Shown piece by piece: positions 46,561 to 55,756 of a stretch of 64,000 nucleotides of DNA. The translations under genes and the position numbers were made by a program. This DNA is from Bacillota bacterium (GTDB taxonomy: Bacteria; Bacillota; Sulfobacillia; Sulfobacillales; Sulfobacillaceae). The DNA lies in assembly GCA_021820965.1 (NCBI GenBank), contig JAKACZ010000012.1, forward strand, positions 22,075-86,074, in the 5' to 3' direction. How positions within the stretch are numbered: position 1 is the stretch's first letter; every line of letters begins with the position of its first letter. The notes below the pieces were generated by a model. That model was not told the DNA's origin. It searched no databases and saw only the letters and a list, made by a program, of their open reading frames with translations.

Positions 46561-46593
46561 CCAGCCATTATAGCGCTGGCGCATCCGAGTCAA
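46561..46593 (-). promoter_or_regulatory. hisC promoter
   Basis: Minus-strand TATAAT (46572-46567) lies within a CCAGC...GCTGG dyad (46561-46579). Upstream are TTTTGA at 17 bases or TTGACT at 15 bases spacing (46593-46588). Confidence 0.5.
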
Positions 46594-46786
46594 AAGGTCC
46601 AAGAATTTTCGGATACCCACCCTTCAAGCCAAAGAACAACACCCTATCGACGGGTCACGAGAGTCCATGCCCGGAGATTACTATGCCCTAACAGAGCCGC
46701 TGGGGTCCTTCGCCGCACACCGGTGCAGTGCATAAACTCCTTCTGTTTGATTTCGACCTCTCACGTTTGCGCGAACGGCGTCGCTT

Positions 46787-46797
46787 GATGATACAAT
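46787..46797 (+). promoter_or_regulatory. Promoter of the guanylate-kinase-like gene
   Basis: Extended -10 TGA-TACAAT (TG at 46789-46790, hexamer at 46792-46797). A poor -35 (TTGCGC) lies 19 bases upstream. A start codon for a small upstream frame (46805) is only 8 bases downstream, so leaderless translation from there is possible. Confidence 0.4.
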
Positions 46798-46943
46798 CAT
46801 AGATATGGATTGGCCTCCACCGCCATTCACAAAACCTTGGCGCACGATGCACACTTACGCTGCCGGCTTTTGCGGAATCGTGGAACAGCAACCGCTTATG
46901 GGATTTCGCAATGCCGGCTATTTTGCAGCTTGGGGGAAAGATA

Positions 46944-47522
46944 ATGACTGGCCGGATTTTCGTGCTCATTGGACCTAGCGGGGTGGGAAAGACCACCCTG
47001 GCAGAAAAAGCACAAAGCGACGGAATCGCCGACCGCATCATTACCTGTACCACCCGGACTCCACGCCCGCACGAAATCCCGAACCGAGACTATTACTTCT
47101 TAACTCTAGAAGAGTTCGGCAACCGTGTCGACAACGGAGAATTCGTCGAAAACGAATGGATCCACGGCCAGCGTTATGGGGTTCTGGTTCGTGAACTGTC
47201 TCGTGCTCTCGAGTCCGGTCGCACCGCACTCATCTCGTTAGGATACGGCGGAGCCGAGCGGGTCAAGTCGCTATGGCCTCACAATGTCACCATTGTGGGA
47301 ATCCTGCCCCCATCATCGGACAGTCTGCGCTCGCGGCTCAAAGAGCGAGGGACTGCGGCCGAAGAAATGGCCTTTCGTCTGCGCGCGATCGACCACGAAG
47401 CCGAGACGGTAAAAAAACTCGCCGATATTTTCTTCGTCAATGACGAGCTGGGAGATGCCTATCACCGCTTGCGGCAAGTCATCGCCAAAGGACCCTCATC
47501 GCATCGCATCGCGGATCATTGA
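46944..47522 (+). CDS. Guanylate-kinase-like P-loop kinase
   Basis: A 192-residue protein with Walker A GPSGVGKTTLAE, the GMP-binding TRTPRPHEIPNRDYYFLTLEEF region, GEFVENEWIHGQRYG and the C-terminal SRLKERG lid. It is probably a GMP kinase or a paralogue. The classical R-x-P-R-x-x-E-x-(D/N)-G-x-(D)-Y block is present with IPNRDY. The ATG at 46944 is set by GGGGGAAAG; the longer frame start at 46911 lies before that site. Isolated from the usual rpoZ/priA neighbourhood, so a second, specialised copy is possible. Confidence 0.78.
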   Translation: MTGRIFVLIGPSGVGKTTLAEKAQSDGIADRIITCTTRTPRPHEIPNRDYYFLTLEEFGNRVDNGEFVENEWIHGQRYGVLVRELSRALESGRTALISLGYGGAERVKSLWPHNVTIVGILPPSSDSLRSRLKERGTAAEEMAFRLRAIDHEAETVKKLADIFFVNDELGDAYHRLRQVIAKGPSSHRIADH

Positions 47523-47590
47523 TAGCCACAGCCAACGCGGCTGCCGCTGCCGGACTATGAAACGCCCCACCGCACTCGGACTCTAAGCGG

Positions 47591-48472
47591 TTATCCCTTC
47601 ACACTACCGGCGGTTAACCCGCTGACAATATGTCGTCCGAAAAACAAAATAATCAAGACCGGCGGCAGCGCGGCCATCACGCCGCCAGCCGCAATCTCGT
47701 TATTGAGATGCAGGTACTGGCCGTTGAGAGAGTAGATAAAAAACGGCAAATTATAGGCAGATTGGTCCGGTCCCAACACTAACGGCAAGATAAAATTGTC
47801 CCACGACGTCAAAAACGTGAGTAACCCGGTCGCAATGAGCCCGGGTGTGGCCAATGGGAGCATGATGCGCACCAAAGCCGCCATGCGAGTAGCGCCGTCG
47901 ACGCGCGCGGATTCTTCCAATTCAATCGGAATGGAGTCAAAATAGCCCCGCATAATCCAAATGACCAACCCCAACGAGAACGAGGTATATAAAATAACAA
48001 GCAACGTATTGGTGTCGTATAAATGTAGGGAACTCAGATATCCCACGGTCAGTACGTAAAACGGAATAATCAGGGACACGGTCGGCAGCAAATTGGAGGC
48101 CAAAAAGGCCATGGTTAACACGTTCTTGTGTCGAAGACGTGATCGGGCCAGCGCATATGCGGCCGCCGAGCCTATGATGAGGTTCACGATAGTCGTGGCG
48201 GATGACGCGATGAGGGAATTCCGCAATGCATAAAAAAAACGATAGCTCACGCTGCCCGGGGCGTAATGTAGCCACATCAGCAAATAACTGGCCATGCTGT
48301 CGCCGGATGTCGGAAGCCAGGCTTGGGGATAGGTAATAGTTCCGACATACGTCTTAATACTAGTCAACACAAGAAAATAGAGCGGGGCAAGCGTCCACAC
48401 CAGGAGTACACCGAGCAGGACAAAACGCAATAGCGTCGACGTTTCTCGCCAGCGTAATCGTGCTATCTTCAT
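47591..48472 (-). CDS. ABC sugar transporter permease (MalG/UgpE-type)
   Basis: A 293-residue inner-membrane permease with six hydrophobic segments. The EAA loop is ESARVDGATRMAALVRIMLPLATPG, which contacts the ATPase. It overlaps the first permease by 4 bases (ATGA). No ATPase gene is in the operon. As in many Gram-positive sugar importers, a shared MsmX-like ATPase elsewhere would energise it. The sugar cannot be read from the sequence. Confidence 0.9.
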   Translation of the reverse strand: MKIARLRWRETSTLLRFVLLGVLLVWTLAPLYFLVLTSIKTYVGTITYPQAWLPTSGDSMASYLLMWLHYAPGSVSYRFFYALRNSLIASSATTIVNLIIGSAAAYALARSRLRHKNVLTMAFLASNLLPTVSLIIPFYVLTVGYLSSLHLYDTNTLLVILYTSFSLGLVIWIMRGYFDSIPIELEESARVDGATRMAALVRIMLPLATPGLIATGLLTFLTSWDNFILPLVLGPDQSAYNLPFFIYSLNGQYLHLNNEIAAGGVMAALPPVLIILFFGRHIVSGLTAGSVKG

Positions 48473-49464
48473 TGTAACTCCTCCCGGTATAGCCCTTTGA
48501 CGTAAAAGTAAGAGACAATCAACGCAATCACTCCAATTAAGAACGCGACGGCCGCTCCTGTGCCAAAGTTGCCAAACGAAAAAGCTTGCTGATACGCACT
48601 AATGGACAATAGCGGCAGCCCGTAACCTTCCAACGTGAAGATGATGGTAAAGGCCCGCAATAGTTGCATTGTGCGCAAAATCAGAACGACACTAAGGATC
48701 GGACCGATCAGAGGAATCGTAATGTAGGTCAGCTGGCGCCAGGCGGACGCTCCTTCGACCCGTGCCGCTTCATACAGTTCATGAGGAATCATTTGAAGGC
48801 CGGCCAAGACTAGAAAGGCGACGATAGGAAGAGTCTTCCACTCGTCCCCCACAATAATCGCATTGATCGCTTGGTTTGATCCCAACCAATAGAGCGCGTG
48901 AGATAGCCAAGGAATATGGACCAGCACGGGCGAGGGATTGAGCCAAACAATGGGGCTTTTTATCCAACCCCAGCGCAACAGCAGATCGTTCAGGGCGCCA
49001 TAATTGTTGCCGTTGAAAATCATGCCCCATAATGTGGCGTTGACAACCGTGGGAATGGCCCAGGGAATAAAAATGACAGCGCGAACGATCCAATAGCCAC
49101 GAAATTGGCGGTTGAGAAGTAGAGCCATGCCAATCCCCACGACAATTTCAAGCACTATGGACACGACCCAAAAATAGAGTGTTTCCCGAAATGCCGACCA
49201 AAATTGCGAGCTCTTAAGTAGCTGTACGTAATTCTGAAGCCCCACAAACTGCCCTTGGACGGTGCCGTGCCCCGCCACCACAGCCACGGAGGTGTTAGCC
49301 AAACTCATTTTGAACGCCCAGGCCATGGGAATCACGATCACCCCGAGCAAGATTAAAATGGCGGGAATAATCAGCATAGCAAACCAGAGATTTTCACCAG
49401 ATGCCGCCCGAAAATATCGTGCCGACCAGGACCAGGGGTTTGCGTTTAATTGCAATCGAGCCAT
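48469..49464 (-). CDS. ABC sugar transporter permease (MalF/UgpA-type)
   Basis: A 331-residue permease with six core membrane segments (FAMLIIPAILILLGVIVIPM is the first) and the EAA loop YEAARVEGASAWRQLTYITIPLIGPI. GGAGGATC precedes the ATG. It forms the heterodimeric channel with the next gene and receives substrate from the upstream lipoprotein. Confidence 0.9.
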   Translation of the reverse strand: MARLQLNANPWSWSARYFRAASGENLWFAMLIIPAILILLGVIVIPMAWAFKMSLANTSVAVVAGHGTVQGQFVGLQNYVQLLKSSQFWSAFRETLYFWVVSIVLEIVVGIGMALLLNRQFRGYWIVRAVIFIPWAIPTVVNATLWGMIFNGNNYGALNDLLLRWGWIKSPIVWLNPSPVLVHIPWLSHALYWLGSNQAINAIIVGDEWKTLPIVAFLVLAGLQMIPHELYEAARVEGASAWRQLTYITIPLIGPILSVVLILRTMQLLRAFTIIFTLEGYGLPLLSISAYQQAFSFGNFGTGAAVAFLIGVIALIVSYFYVKGLYREELQ

Positions 49465-49584
49465 GCCAGATCCTCCTACAGCGTTGTCCGCCCACCCGGC
49501 AAATCCAACTCTTTATGGACACTTTCCGGTTTTCTGTTTTGCAGCTGACTATAGGGACATGTCTCTACTCCCTAGAGTCGGACA

Positions 49585-49612
49585 GACGGGTTGGAGAGCT
49601 ATCCAACCCGTC
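49585..49612 (-). repeat. Strong intergenic hairpin between binding protein and permeases
   Basis: GACGGGTTGG (49585-49594) and CCAACCCGTC (49603-49612) form a perfect 10-bp stem just after the binding-protein stop. There is no T-run. Such hairpins between malE-like and malF-like genes stabilise the upstream mRNA and let the binding protein be made in excess. Confidence 0.6.
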
Positions 49613-49620
49613 CCAGGTTT

Positions 49621-50922
49621 CTACTTTAAGGCCTTGATTTGAGCAACCATGTCGTTAGCTGCGGTCTTTACCGGAATTGTGCCAGCAATGGCCTTATGGA
49701 CGTATTGCTGTATAATCGCGCTAACAGCAAGGTAGTTGCCCACCTTAGGCCGGTTGTAGACTCCAGCCAGGTTTTCCTCATACACCTTGTAATATGGATT
49801 GATTTTCTGTTCTTGCGGCGAATTGGCGACCGACGTCCACACAGGCCACTGGCTTTGCAAATGCTGCGCCTGAACCGCAGGCGACGTGGCAAATTGAATC
49901 CATTTCCATGCCCACGAGCGAAGACTTGAAGGCACGTTAGCGGGGATGGCGAGCCCCTGGAAGCCCGATACGGACGCCGTTTGGGTCACCGGATTAGTGC
50001 CGGGCGCCACTGGAAACGTGCTAACCTCACCCTGCCCTACGATTTTGGATTCGGATGGCGTATTCATGATCCCGGTGACAAAGGTCCAGTTCGTGTTAAA
50101 CGCCGCCTGCCCGGCAGCAAAGGCGTCGGCGGCGGTGGGCTCGTCGGCCGTCAGCGAATTGGGATTGGCTAGGCCGTCCGCATAGAGCGTGTGCATGAAT
50201 TCCAAAGCTTGCAACGCCCCGCCCTGATTCATGATCGGTTGTCCTTGTTTGTTAAAGAGATGTCCATCAAATTCGCCGGCCGTGCGCACATAATCACATG
50301 TCAGGCCCTCCGCTTGCAGCCACGAGTCCTCGTAGGGATATTGGACAATCCCCTTGGCTTTTAACACCTGCATTTGGTGCAGCCACTCGGACATCGTCTT
50401 AGGCGGCCCACTAAAGCCGGCTTCTTGGAGCATTTTCTTGTTGTAGTAGAAGTTCTGGAAGTTGGCTAAAAACGGCATGGCCATAATCTTGCCGTTGATT
50501 TTGAACCCATTCCAGATGGCGTTGGGAATATCGCTGGGGTTTTTAATGCCATGTTGAATGTAGCTGTTTAAGGGGAGGGTGTACCCTTTATCCGCGAACT
50601 CCGCCGTCCAGATAAGGTCCGACAATACCACATCATACTGGGCCGTTGGCGCCGCCGCCGCCGTTACAATCGCGTTGTGCATTTGGGGATATGGCAGAAA
50701 CGTAAAATGCACCTTCACGTGATCCTTCGCGTACTTGGAGTCAAATTCCCGCCCCATTTGTTGGAGAACCTGGGTTGTATACCCGGCTTGGTTCATGTAC
50801 AGCACGTTAATCGCAACCTGTTTGCTACCCGCCGTAGAGGTCGAACCTGGCGACGACCCGCAGCCCGTAATCAGCCAGGCAGTTGCGACGATACCCATGC
50901 CCGCTCTTTTCCACGACACCAT
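49621..50922 (-). CDS. ABC sugar transporter substrate-binding lipoprotein
   Basis: A 433-residue extracytoplasmic solute-binding protein (family 1). The lipobox WLITGCGSS follows a basic signal peptide, so it is anchored at Cys21. The mature part has the usual layout (NVLYMNQAGYTTQVLQQMGREF, YNKKMLQEAGFSGPPKTMSEW, FAAGQAAFNTNWTF and a C-terminal ATSPAVQAQHLQ hinge). GGAGGAAGG precedes the ATG. First gene of the importer operon, downstream of the ROK regulator. Confidence 0.92.
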   Translation of the reverse strand: MVSWKRAGMGIVATAWLITGCGSSPGSTSTAGSKQVAINVLYMNQAGYTTQVLQQMGREFDSKYAKDHVKVHFTFLPYPQMHNAIVTAAAAPTAQYDVVLSDLIWTAEFADKGYTLPLNSYIQHGIKNPSDIPNAIWNGFKINGKIMAMPFLANFQNFYYNKKMLQEAGFSGPPKTMSEWLHQMQVLKAKGIVQYPYEDSWLQAEGLTCDYVRTAGEFDGHLFNKQGQPIMNQGGALQALEFMHTLYADGLANPNSLTADEPTAADAFAAGQAAFNTNWTFVTGIMNTPSESKIVGQGEVSTFPVAPGTNPVTQTASVSGFQGLAIPANVPSSLRSWAWKWIQFATSPAVQAQHLQSQWPVWTSVANSPQEQKINPYYKVYEENLAGVYNRPKVGNYLAVSAIIQQYVHKAIAGTIPVKTAANDMVAQIKALK

Positions 50923-51250
50923 TGTTCCTTCCTCCTTTTAAGACACCATGCACCACTATGATCCGTTCGAAATGAGTACCTCCCAGTCCCATATAGGGCA
51001 GGCCTTCCAGCCCCGTTTGACGGATTCCACCCGGCCCGCATCAGAGATCAAAGATTGTCAGAGTTATTCCATTGAAGCGGTTACGGAACCACCCGCCCAC
51101 TGTCGACGACGCGTAAGAAACCTCGCCGAAAAACCACACACGCCCCCGATGGAGGGCTCCTCCAATAAAAACTAGTGAGGCAACCTGAGGCAACCAGAGA
51201 CCGAAGAATTCGTAGACGACTCACCGACACCATGGGACCTTCTATCTTCT
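50923..51250. other. Promoter region of the sugar importer
   Basis: About 330 bases between the ROK regulator and the binding protein. A minus-strand hairpin (GCCCTC-CAT-CGGGGGC, near 51132-51147) followed a few bases later by TTTTT could end the regulator transcript. No catabolite-response element or clear promoter was identified by eye. Confidence 0.35.
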
Positions 51251-52441
51251 TCATTCGTAAAAGAACTTCAGCGCGTCCGAGTTGGGGTGACTCCATCGCG
51301 TCGGCGAAAGGCTCTCCGGTGGATATCCCTGGGCAGCCAACAGTTGGCGTTCAAACACGAGGCTGGCCAAACCCAGAAGAGGCGCATGGCTACCCAGGGA
51401 CGACAAAATCAACTGGGATTTATGCAACAAATGGTTCAGCACGCGAGATCGAGTGCTTTGCACAATGAGCGGCCAAAGAACCGGGTTTTGCTCCAGTAAC
51501 GCGCCGCCCAGCACCAATGCCTGGGGACACAAGAGATTAATGATACTACTCAAGGACATCCCGACATACTCTGCAATTTTCTCTAGGGCGTCCGATAAGG
51601 ACATGCCGGCGTCTACGTATCGATTCAATGAAGCTAATGATGCGGAAGCTTCCAAACACCCATGGTGGCCGCAGCCGCACCGCGAGGTGGAATCCGGAGC
51701 GCCAACCCACATGTGGCCAATTTCGCCGACCGAATTATCTTGGCCGCGAACTAGCTGCCGATTGATGACCAGTCCTGACCCGATGCCGACGTCGCATAAG
51801 ATGTACATCATGTCTTGGACGTCTCGTCCCGTGCCAAACCACAATTCCCCCCAAGCCGCCGCGTCCGCATCGTTCTCGACCACGACCGGCTCAATCCCAA
51901 CGCTGCGGCGAAACAGTTCGCCGACTTTCATCCCTTCCCACTCGGGAAGATTTGGAGAAAATACCACCGTTTCATTTTCCGCATCCCAGATACCGGGAAT
52001 CGCAATCCCGAGTCCTGCACATTTCACCGGATCCAGGGCTTGGGCCGCCATCACCTCAGAAATAGTCTGGCTCACTACGGTAATTCCCCGGGCGACGGCC
52101 GCCATAGATTGGGGGATTTCCCGTTTAATAAGGATATGGCCCCCAAAATCAACCATAGCGACAATCACGGTGGTTAGCCCAATCACGGCTACGATGGCGT
52201 AGGCGGCTTCATCGTTTACCACCAGCCCTAACCGTGGGCGACCCACCTGAGCTCCACGCCGTGACGAAGATTCCTTAATCCAACCCGCCTCCATCAAATC
52301 ACGGACTTGATGGCCAATCGTAGCCGGGGTTACCAACGACATCGCTGCCAATTCAGACCGCGAAAGCTGCGGGTAATTCCGTAACAAATTGATGAGGCGA
52401 CCGATATCGGCGCGGCCATATTGAATTCTAGGCGGTTGCAC
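51251..52441 (-). CDS. ROK-family transcriptional regulator
   Basis: A 396-residue NagC/XylR-type repressor. An N-terminal winged helix (LSRSELAAMSLVTPATIGHQV) is followed by the ROK sugar-binding domain with GIAIPGIWD, ENDADAAAWGELWFG and GEIGHMWV, and by the zinc motif CGCGHHGCLEA. The start is GTG at 52441, with AGGAGGGG 5 bases upstream; the frame start at 52480 lacks a site. It lies upstream of, and in line with, the importer and is its likely sugar-responsive repressor. Confidence 0.88.
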   Translation of the reverse strand: MQPPRIQYGRADIGRLINLLRNYPQLSRSELAAMSLVTPATIGHQVRDLMEAGWIKESSSRRGAQVGRPRLGLVVNDEAAYAIVAVIGLTTVIVAMVDFGGHILIKREIPQSMAAVARGITVVSQTISEVMAAQALDPVKCAGLGIAIPGIWDAENETVVFSPNLPEWEGMKVGELFRRSVGIEPVVVENDADAAAWGELWFGTGRDVQDMMYILCDVGIGSGLVINRQLVRGQDNSVGEIGHMWVGAPDSTSRCGCGHHGCLEASASLASLNRYVDAGMSLSDALEKIAEYVGMSLSSIINLLCPQALVLGGALLEQNPVLWPLIVQSTRSRVLNHLLHKSQLILSSLGSHAPLLGLASLVFERQLLAAQGYPPESLSPTRWSHPNSDALKFFYE

Positions 52442-52786
52442 GTCGCCCCTCCTTTGTTGTACGGAATTGATAATAACCATTGATTTAATTCGTCGGCATA
52501 ATAGTCATTTCCTTCTATTTTGGTTTACGTGATGTGTAAAATAAATTTAAACTAATGCAATATTAAATTGGTCCTAACCTAGGACATAGTGAAAGGGATC
52601 CTCTTAACAAAACGTAATGACTCCAAATGAGTCTGATCATCGGGATTGGGACGATCTCGCTTCCTACGCTGGGTTCCCGCACTTTCACGGCTAGCCATAG
52701 CACTCCTTTAACGTTTCATTTCGAGAAAACCCCACACACGGTCGGCGGTTCTCAAGCATACGAATGGTGTGAGGAGGCATCTTGCC
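52442..52786. other. AT-rich divergent regulatory region
   Basis: The 52480-52600 part is far more AT-rich than its surroundings (runs such as AATAAATTTAAAC and GCAATATTAAATTG). It probably holds the ROK gene promoter and operator. A minus-strand TATTAT (about 52495-52500) is a candidate -10. No perfect palindrome was found. Confidence 0.35.
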
Positions 52787-53818
52787 GTGATTTCGTGGAT
52801 TAAACACATCGTTGTTTACACTCTCGAGAACCGCTCATTTGACCAGCTGCTGGGTCATTTTCCGGGAGCAGATGGCCTCTCGCCCCGGCTAAGCGTTCCC
52901 GCAGCCGATGGCTGCGCTGCCCGACCCTTCCCGCTAAAACGTTGCTCTCTGGCCCAACTTGCGAATCCCAACCATTCCTGGGAAGCAATTCACAGAGAGT
53001 GGAACCAGGGTGCCATGGACGGGTTCGTGCGCGAGGATGGGCGTGACGTCATGGGCTATTATCCGCCGGACCACATTGCCGCCTTCATGGAAATGGCGCA
53101 CCAGGCCCGGGTCCTCGACCACTACTTTTGTTCGGTGCTTGGCCCGACCTTTCCCAATAGGCTCTATCAAATCGCCGGCACCAGTGGGGGGCTAAAAAAT
53201 GACCCGCCGGCCTGCTCTTTGAGGGAGTTTGAGATGCCTACCGTATTCGACCAGCTTGAGGCGGCCGAAATCGGCTGGCGCGCCTACGTCGGGGACTTGT
53301 TCCCAGCTCCAGGTGGGCGGGCATTGGCCCGTGCGGCTCAGTTCTGCCCTCTTCTCTGGTTTCCCCGGTTCGTGACGCCGCCGCTGTCTCGGCGGCTGTC
53401 TGGCTTCAATCGATTCTTTGTAGACGTTTTCAAGGGTCACCTGCCCGCCGTGTCCTGGCTGTTCCCCGGGCTCTGGCAAAGCGGCCATCCTCCGTTACCG
53501 CTCGATCCAGCACTCGCTTCAGCGTTACGCGTGTTCCGCGCGCTAAAACGCTCCAGGGGGTGGAAGCACACCGTTTTCATCATCAACTTTGATGAAGCGG
53601 GCGGATTTTACGACCACGTCGCTCCCCCGCAACAGGATGCCTTTGGCCCGGGCATCCGCGTCCCGTGCTTAGTGCTTTCCGGTCGCCTTGAGCCCGCCGT
53701 GGTTCATGCGGTGTTTGACCACACCTCGGCCTTGCGCTTGATCGAAGAACGATTCAGCCTGGCTTTGTTGGGAGAAAGGACCCAGGTCATGCAGTCGTTG
53801 AGCACAGCGTTGGAATAG
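52787..53818 (+). CDS. Phosphoesterase (phospholipase C/acid phosphatase AcpA-like family)
   Basis: A 343-residue member of the alkaline-phosphatase-superfamily phosphoesterases (PF04185). HIVVYTLENRSFDQLLGHF carries the N-terminal metal site (ENRSFD). HYFCSVLGPTFPNRLYQIAGTS contains the nucleophile Thr/Ser and GPTxPNR motif. FIINFDEAGGFYDHVAPP holds the second metal site. No signal peptide is seen from the start chosen (GTG 52787, GAGGAGG 10 bases before). It would thus be cytosolic unless exported by another route. It is shorter than secreted phospholipases C. Confidence 0.82.
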   Translation: MISWIKHIVVYTLENRSFDQLLGHFPGADGLSPRLSVPAADGCAARPFPLKRCSLAQLANPNHSWEAIHREWNQGAMDGFVREDGRDVMGYYPPDHIAAFMEMAHQARVLDHYFCSVLGPTFPNRLYQIAGTSGGLKNDPPACSLREFEMPTVFDQLEAAEIGWRAYVGDLFPAPGGRALARAAQFCPLLWFPRFVTPPLSRRLSGFNRFFVDVFKGHLPAVSWLFPGLWQSGHPPLPLDPALASALRVFRALKRSRGWKHTVFIINFDEAGGFYDHVAPPQQDAFGPGIRVPCLVLSGRLEPAVVHAVFDHTSALRLIEERFSLALLGERTQVMQSLSTALE

Positions 53819-54102
53819 GGATGCTCAAGGTCCAAGCTCCGTTCGACACGGACCTAAAACGGCTCCTCTAAAGTCGAACCCCTCAATAGCACCCGCCAAA
53901 ATCCCGGCGACCGAGTCTTGCCGTCAACGGATGGGGGCAGGGACTGGCGGGGGTCGCACGGATCTCGATCTTATCGCCACGTTGCTTATTTCGTCCATAT
54001 GGCTATCGTGGGTCAAAGCCGGTGATCAGCGCTGGGACCCCTAGGGCAGACGGCTCGGGAGTCATCGGACCCGTTCAATCATGTTCAAAACTGAAGCGCG
54101 TT
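53819..54102. other. Spacer with the tail of a duplicated orphan gene
   Basis: Nothing recognisable to 54073. From 54074 to 54110 a 37-base stretch is identical to the 3' end of the 84-residue gene at 56687-56941, including its stop codon region. Confidence 0.45.
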
Positions 54103-54288
54103 TTATCTTCCGTCCCACGATGCGACGATGATCTCGATCGTATCCACAATTTGTGCCACTGGCGACTCGAACGACAGGCCCACACCCTTTTGCATCGCCA
54201 TCTGCGCTAATCGATGAATCGTGTGCATACCGCCATCGGCACTATGCACCGTGCAGAGACTGCCGGGGTGGACAAGGAGTACCCTAGT
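54103..54288 (-). pseudogene. CpaF/TadA-type secretion ATPase C-terminal fragment
   Basis: The minus-strand frame encodes PGSLCTVHSADGGMHTIHRL, AQMAMQKGVGLSFESPV and AQIVDTIEIIVASWDGR, then a stop. This matches the C-terminal region of CpaF/VirB11-like ATPases (EGSLxTxHAN...RLExLxxMAG...xxxIAxAIDxIV). The Walker motifs are missing. The last codons lie in the sequence shared with the 84-residue gene at 56687, so the fragment looks fused to that tail by a deletion. Confidence 0.45.
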
Positions 54289-54720
54289 TGCTACAGCTAA
54301 AAGGGAACAAAAGTCTCAGGGATGGTGTTGGAGCTCATACTAATTCCTGAATCCGTGACGCCCACACCTAAGTGGGCAATACATGGCCCTTATCGGCAGA
54401 ATGTGCCAGATACGCACTCCTCAGAGTAGACTCAGCTCCCGTCCGCCGAATCACTCAGATCCGGGTCGCGCGAGATTACTAGCCGCAGGCGGTCTCAAGG
54501 GCATGCCATTAAAGCTCAAGAACAGGAGCGCATTTCGGGCAGTGTGGACCAGGTGGCTTCTGGCGTGCGATTTTGGCGGCGTGGGGCCATGATTGTGGGC
54601 CTCGACCTCATGCTTGGTCACGCCTTAACGGGACTGGGTGATCTCGCTTGATTGACTGACCTGGGATGGTCGGAGTATCCTGAAAGCACACAGCATTAGA
54701 GACGTGAGGGGTGCTCATCA
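54289..54720. other. Spacer before the nucleotidyltransferase-like gene, with promoter
   Basis: No gene seen. A promoter is likely at TTGACT (54652-54657) and TATCCT (54676-54681), 18 bases apart, giving a short leader to the gene at 54721. Confidence 0.4.
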
Positions 54721-55539
54721 ATGAATCGGGGGCGAAACTTGTACATCGACTCGGGTTCGTGGATGGCCATTGATCTTCCACACATCACCATGCCGGTGGC
54801 GCGAATTGTTGCCTTACGAAATGTGCCCTCTTTCATCGCTGATCATCCGACCTGGACTTGGGATAGGGACCAATGGATCGTTACGTGGCCTTCGCTGAAT
54901 GTGCGTCTCTCCGAACAGCGCTTACGCACGTTAATGACTCGATGGACACTCATTCGGATGAGTCAGCGTCGGGCCAAACCCGGTTCCGGATCGCAACCTC
55001 TTTCGGACGAAAGGAAATTTTCCATAGCAACATCATGGCTTAGCTTGCTCCAATCGCCGCCTGCGCCATTTGCTATATGCGGAGGGATGGCCGTCAATTA
55101 TTATGCACGCCCTCGTCAAACGGCTGATTTGGATATGGTCGTTCTGGCTCATGATGCCGCACTGTGGGATGCTTTTTTTCACGAACATGGGTGGATTAAA
55201 AAGGGTTCCCTAAGCATTGGAGGATGGACCTACACGGATGGAGAAACCGAAATTGATGTACTCGTGTCGGAAGCGAGTTGGAGGGAACGAGCGGTCAGCG
55301 AGGCGCAACACAATCTTCATGACGGTCTGCCGATTATCCCCTTGGTCTGGCTAGTTTGGATGAAATTGGATGCCGGGAGAACGGGAGATCAAACGGACAT
55401 CAGTCATATGCTGGCCACACTACCCCGTGAAGAATTTCGGGGAATCGTCACGACATTACAGCCGTGGCTCTCCCCAGAAGATCACGAGGACTTGGAGAGC
55501 TTGTACGAACTCGGTCGTTGGGAACTCGGTAATCCGTAG
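54721..55539 (+). CDS. Nucleotidyltransferase-fold protein (AbiEii/DUF6036-like)
   Basis: A 272-residue protein. After about 90 residues of unknown type comes a nucleotidyltransferase-like domain: AICGGMAVNYYARPRQTADL and DMVVLA (G-G-x-A...R-x-T-x-D-x-D), then ETEIDVLVS and WMKLDAGRTGDQTDISHML. This is the layout of AbiEii-like and related antitoxin/toxin proteins. GTGAGGGG lies about 9 bases before the ATG. No obvious partner gene adjoins it. It is distantly similar in layout to the gene at 9636-10163. Function not known. Confidence 0.65.
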   Translation: MNRGRNLYIDSGSWMAIDLPHITMPVARIVALRNVPSFIADHPTWTWDRDQWIVTWPSLNVRLSEQRLRTLMTRWTLIRMSQRRAKPGSGSQPLSDERKFSIATSWLSLLQSPPAPFAICGGMAVNYYARPRQTADLDMVVLAHDAALWDAFFHEHGWIKKGSLSIGGWTYTDGETEIDVLVSEASWRERAVSEAQHNLHDGLPIIPLVWLVWMKLDAGRTGDQTDISHMLATLPREEFRGIVTTLQPWLSPEDHEDLESLYELGRWELGNP

Positions 55540-55756
55540 ACTTTTGCCGTAGACCTTGGTACCCGTAGAACCCACGATGGTCTCGCCAGCACTATCTAAC
55601 TCGGATGATTTCCCGATTCGGTGGTCGGGGACCGCGAGATTATGGGACAAGAAATTGCCCACATCACTCATCACAACCTTTAGCCGCAACCGCTTCCGGG
55701 AACATTGGCCGCCAGTAGTCTGACTTTCTTGTTTTTTATTCAGAACATTCGTGTTG

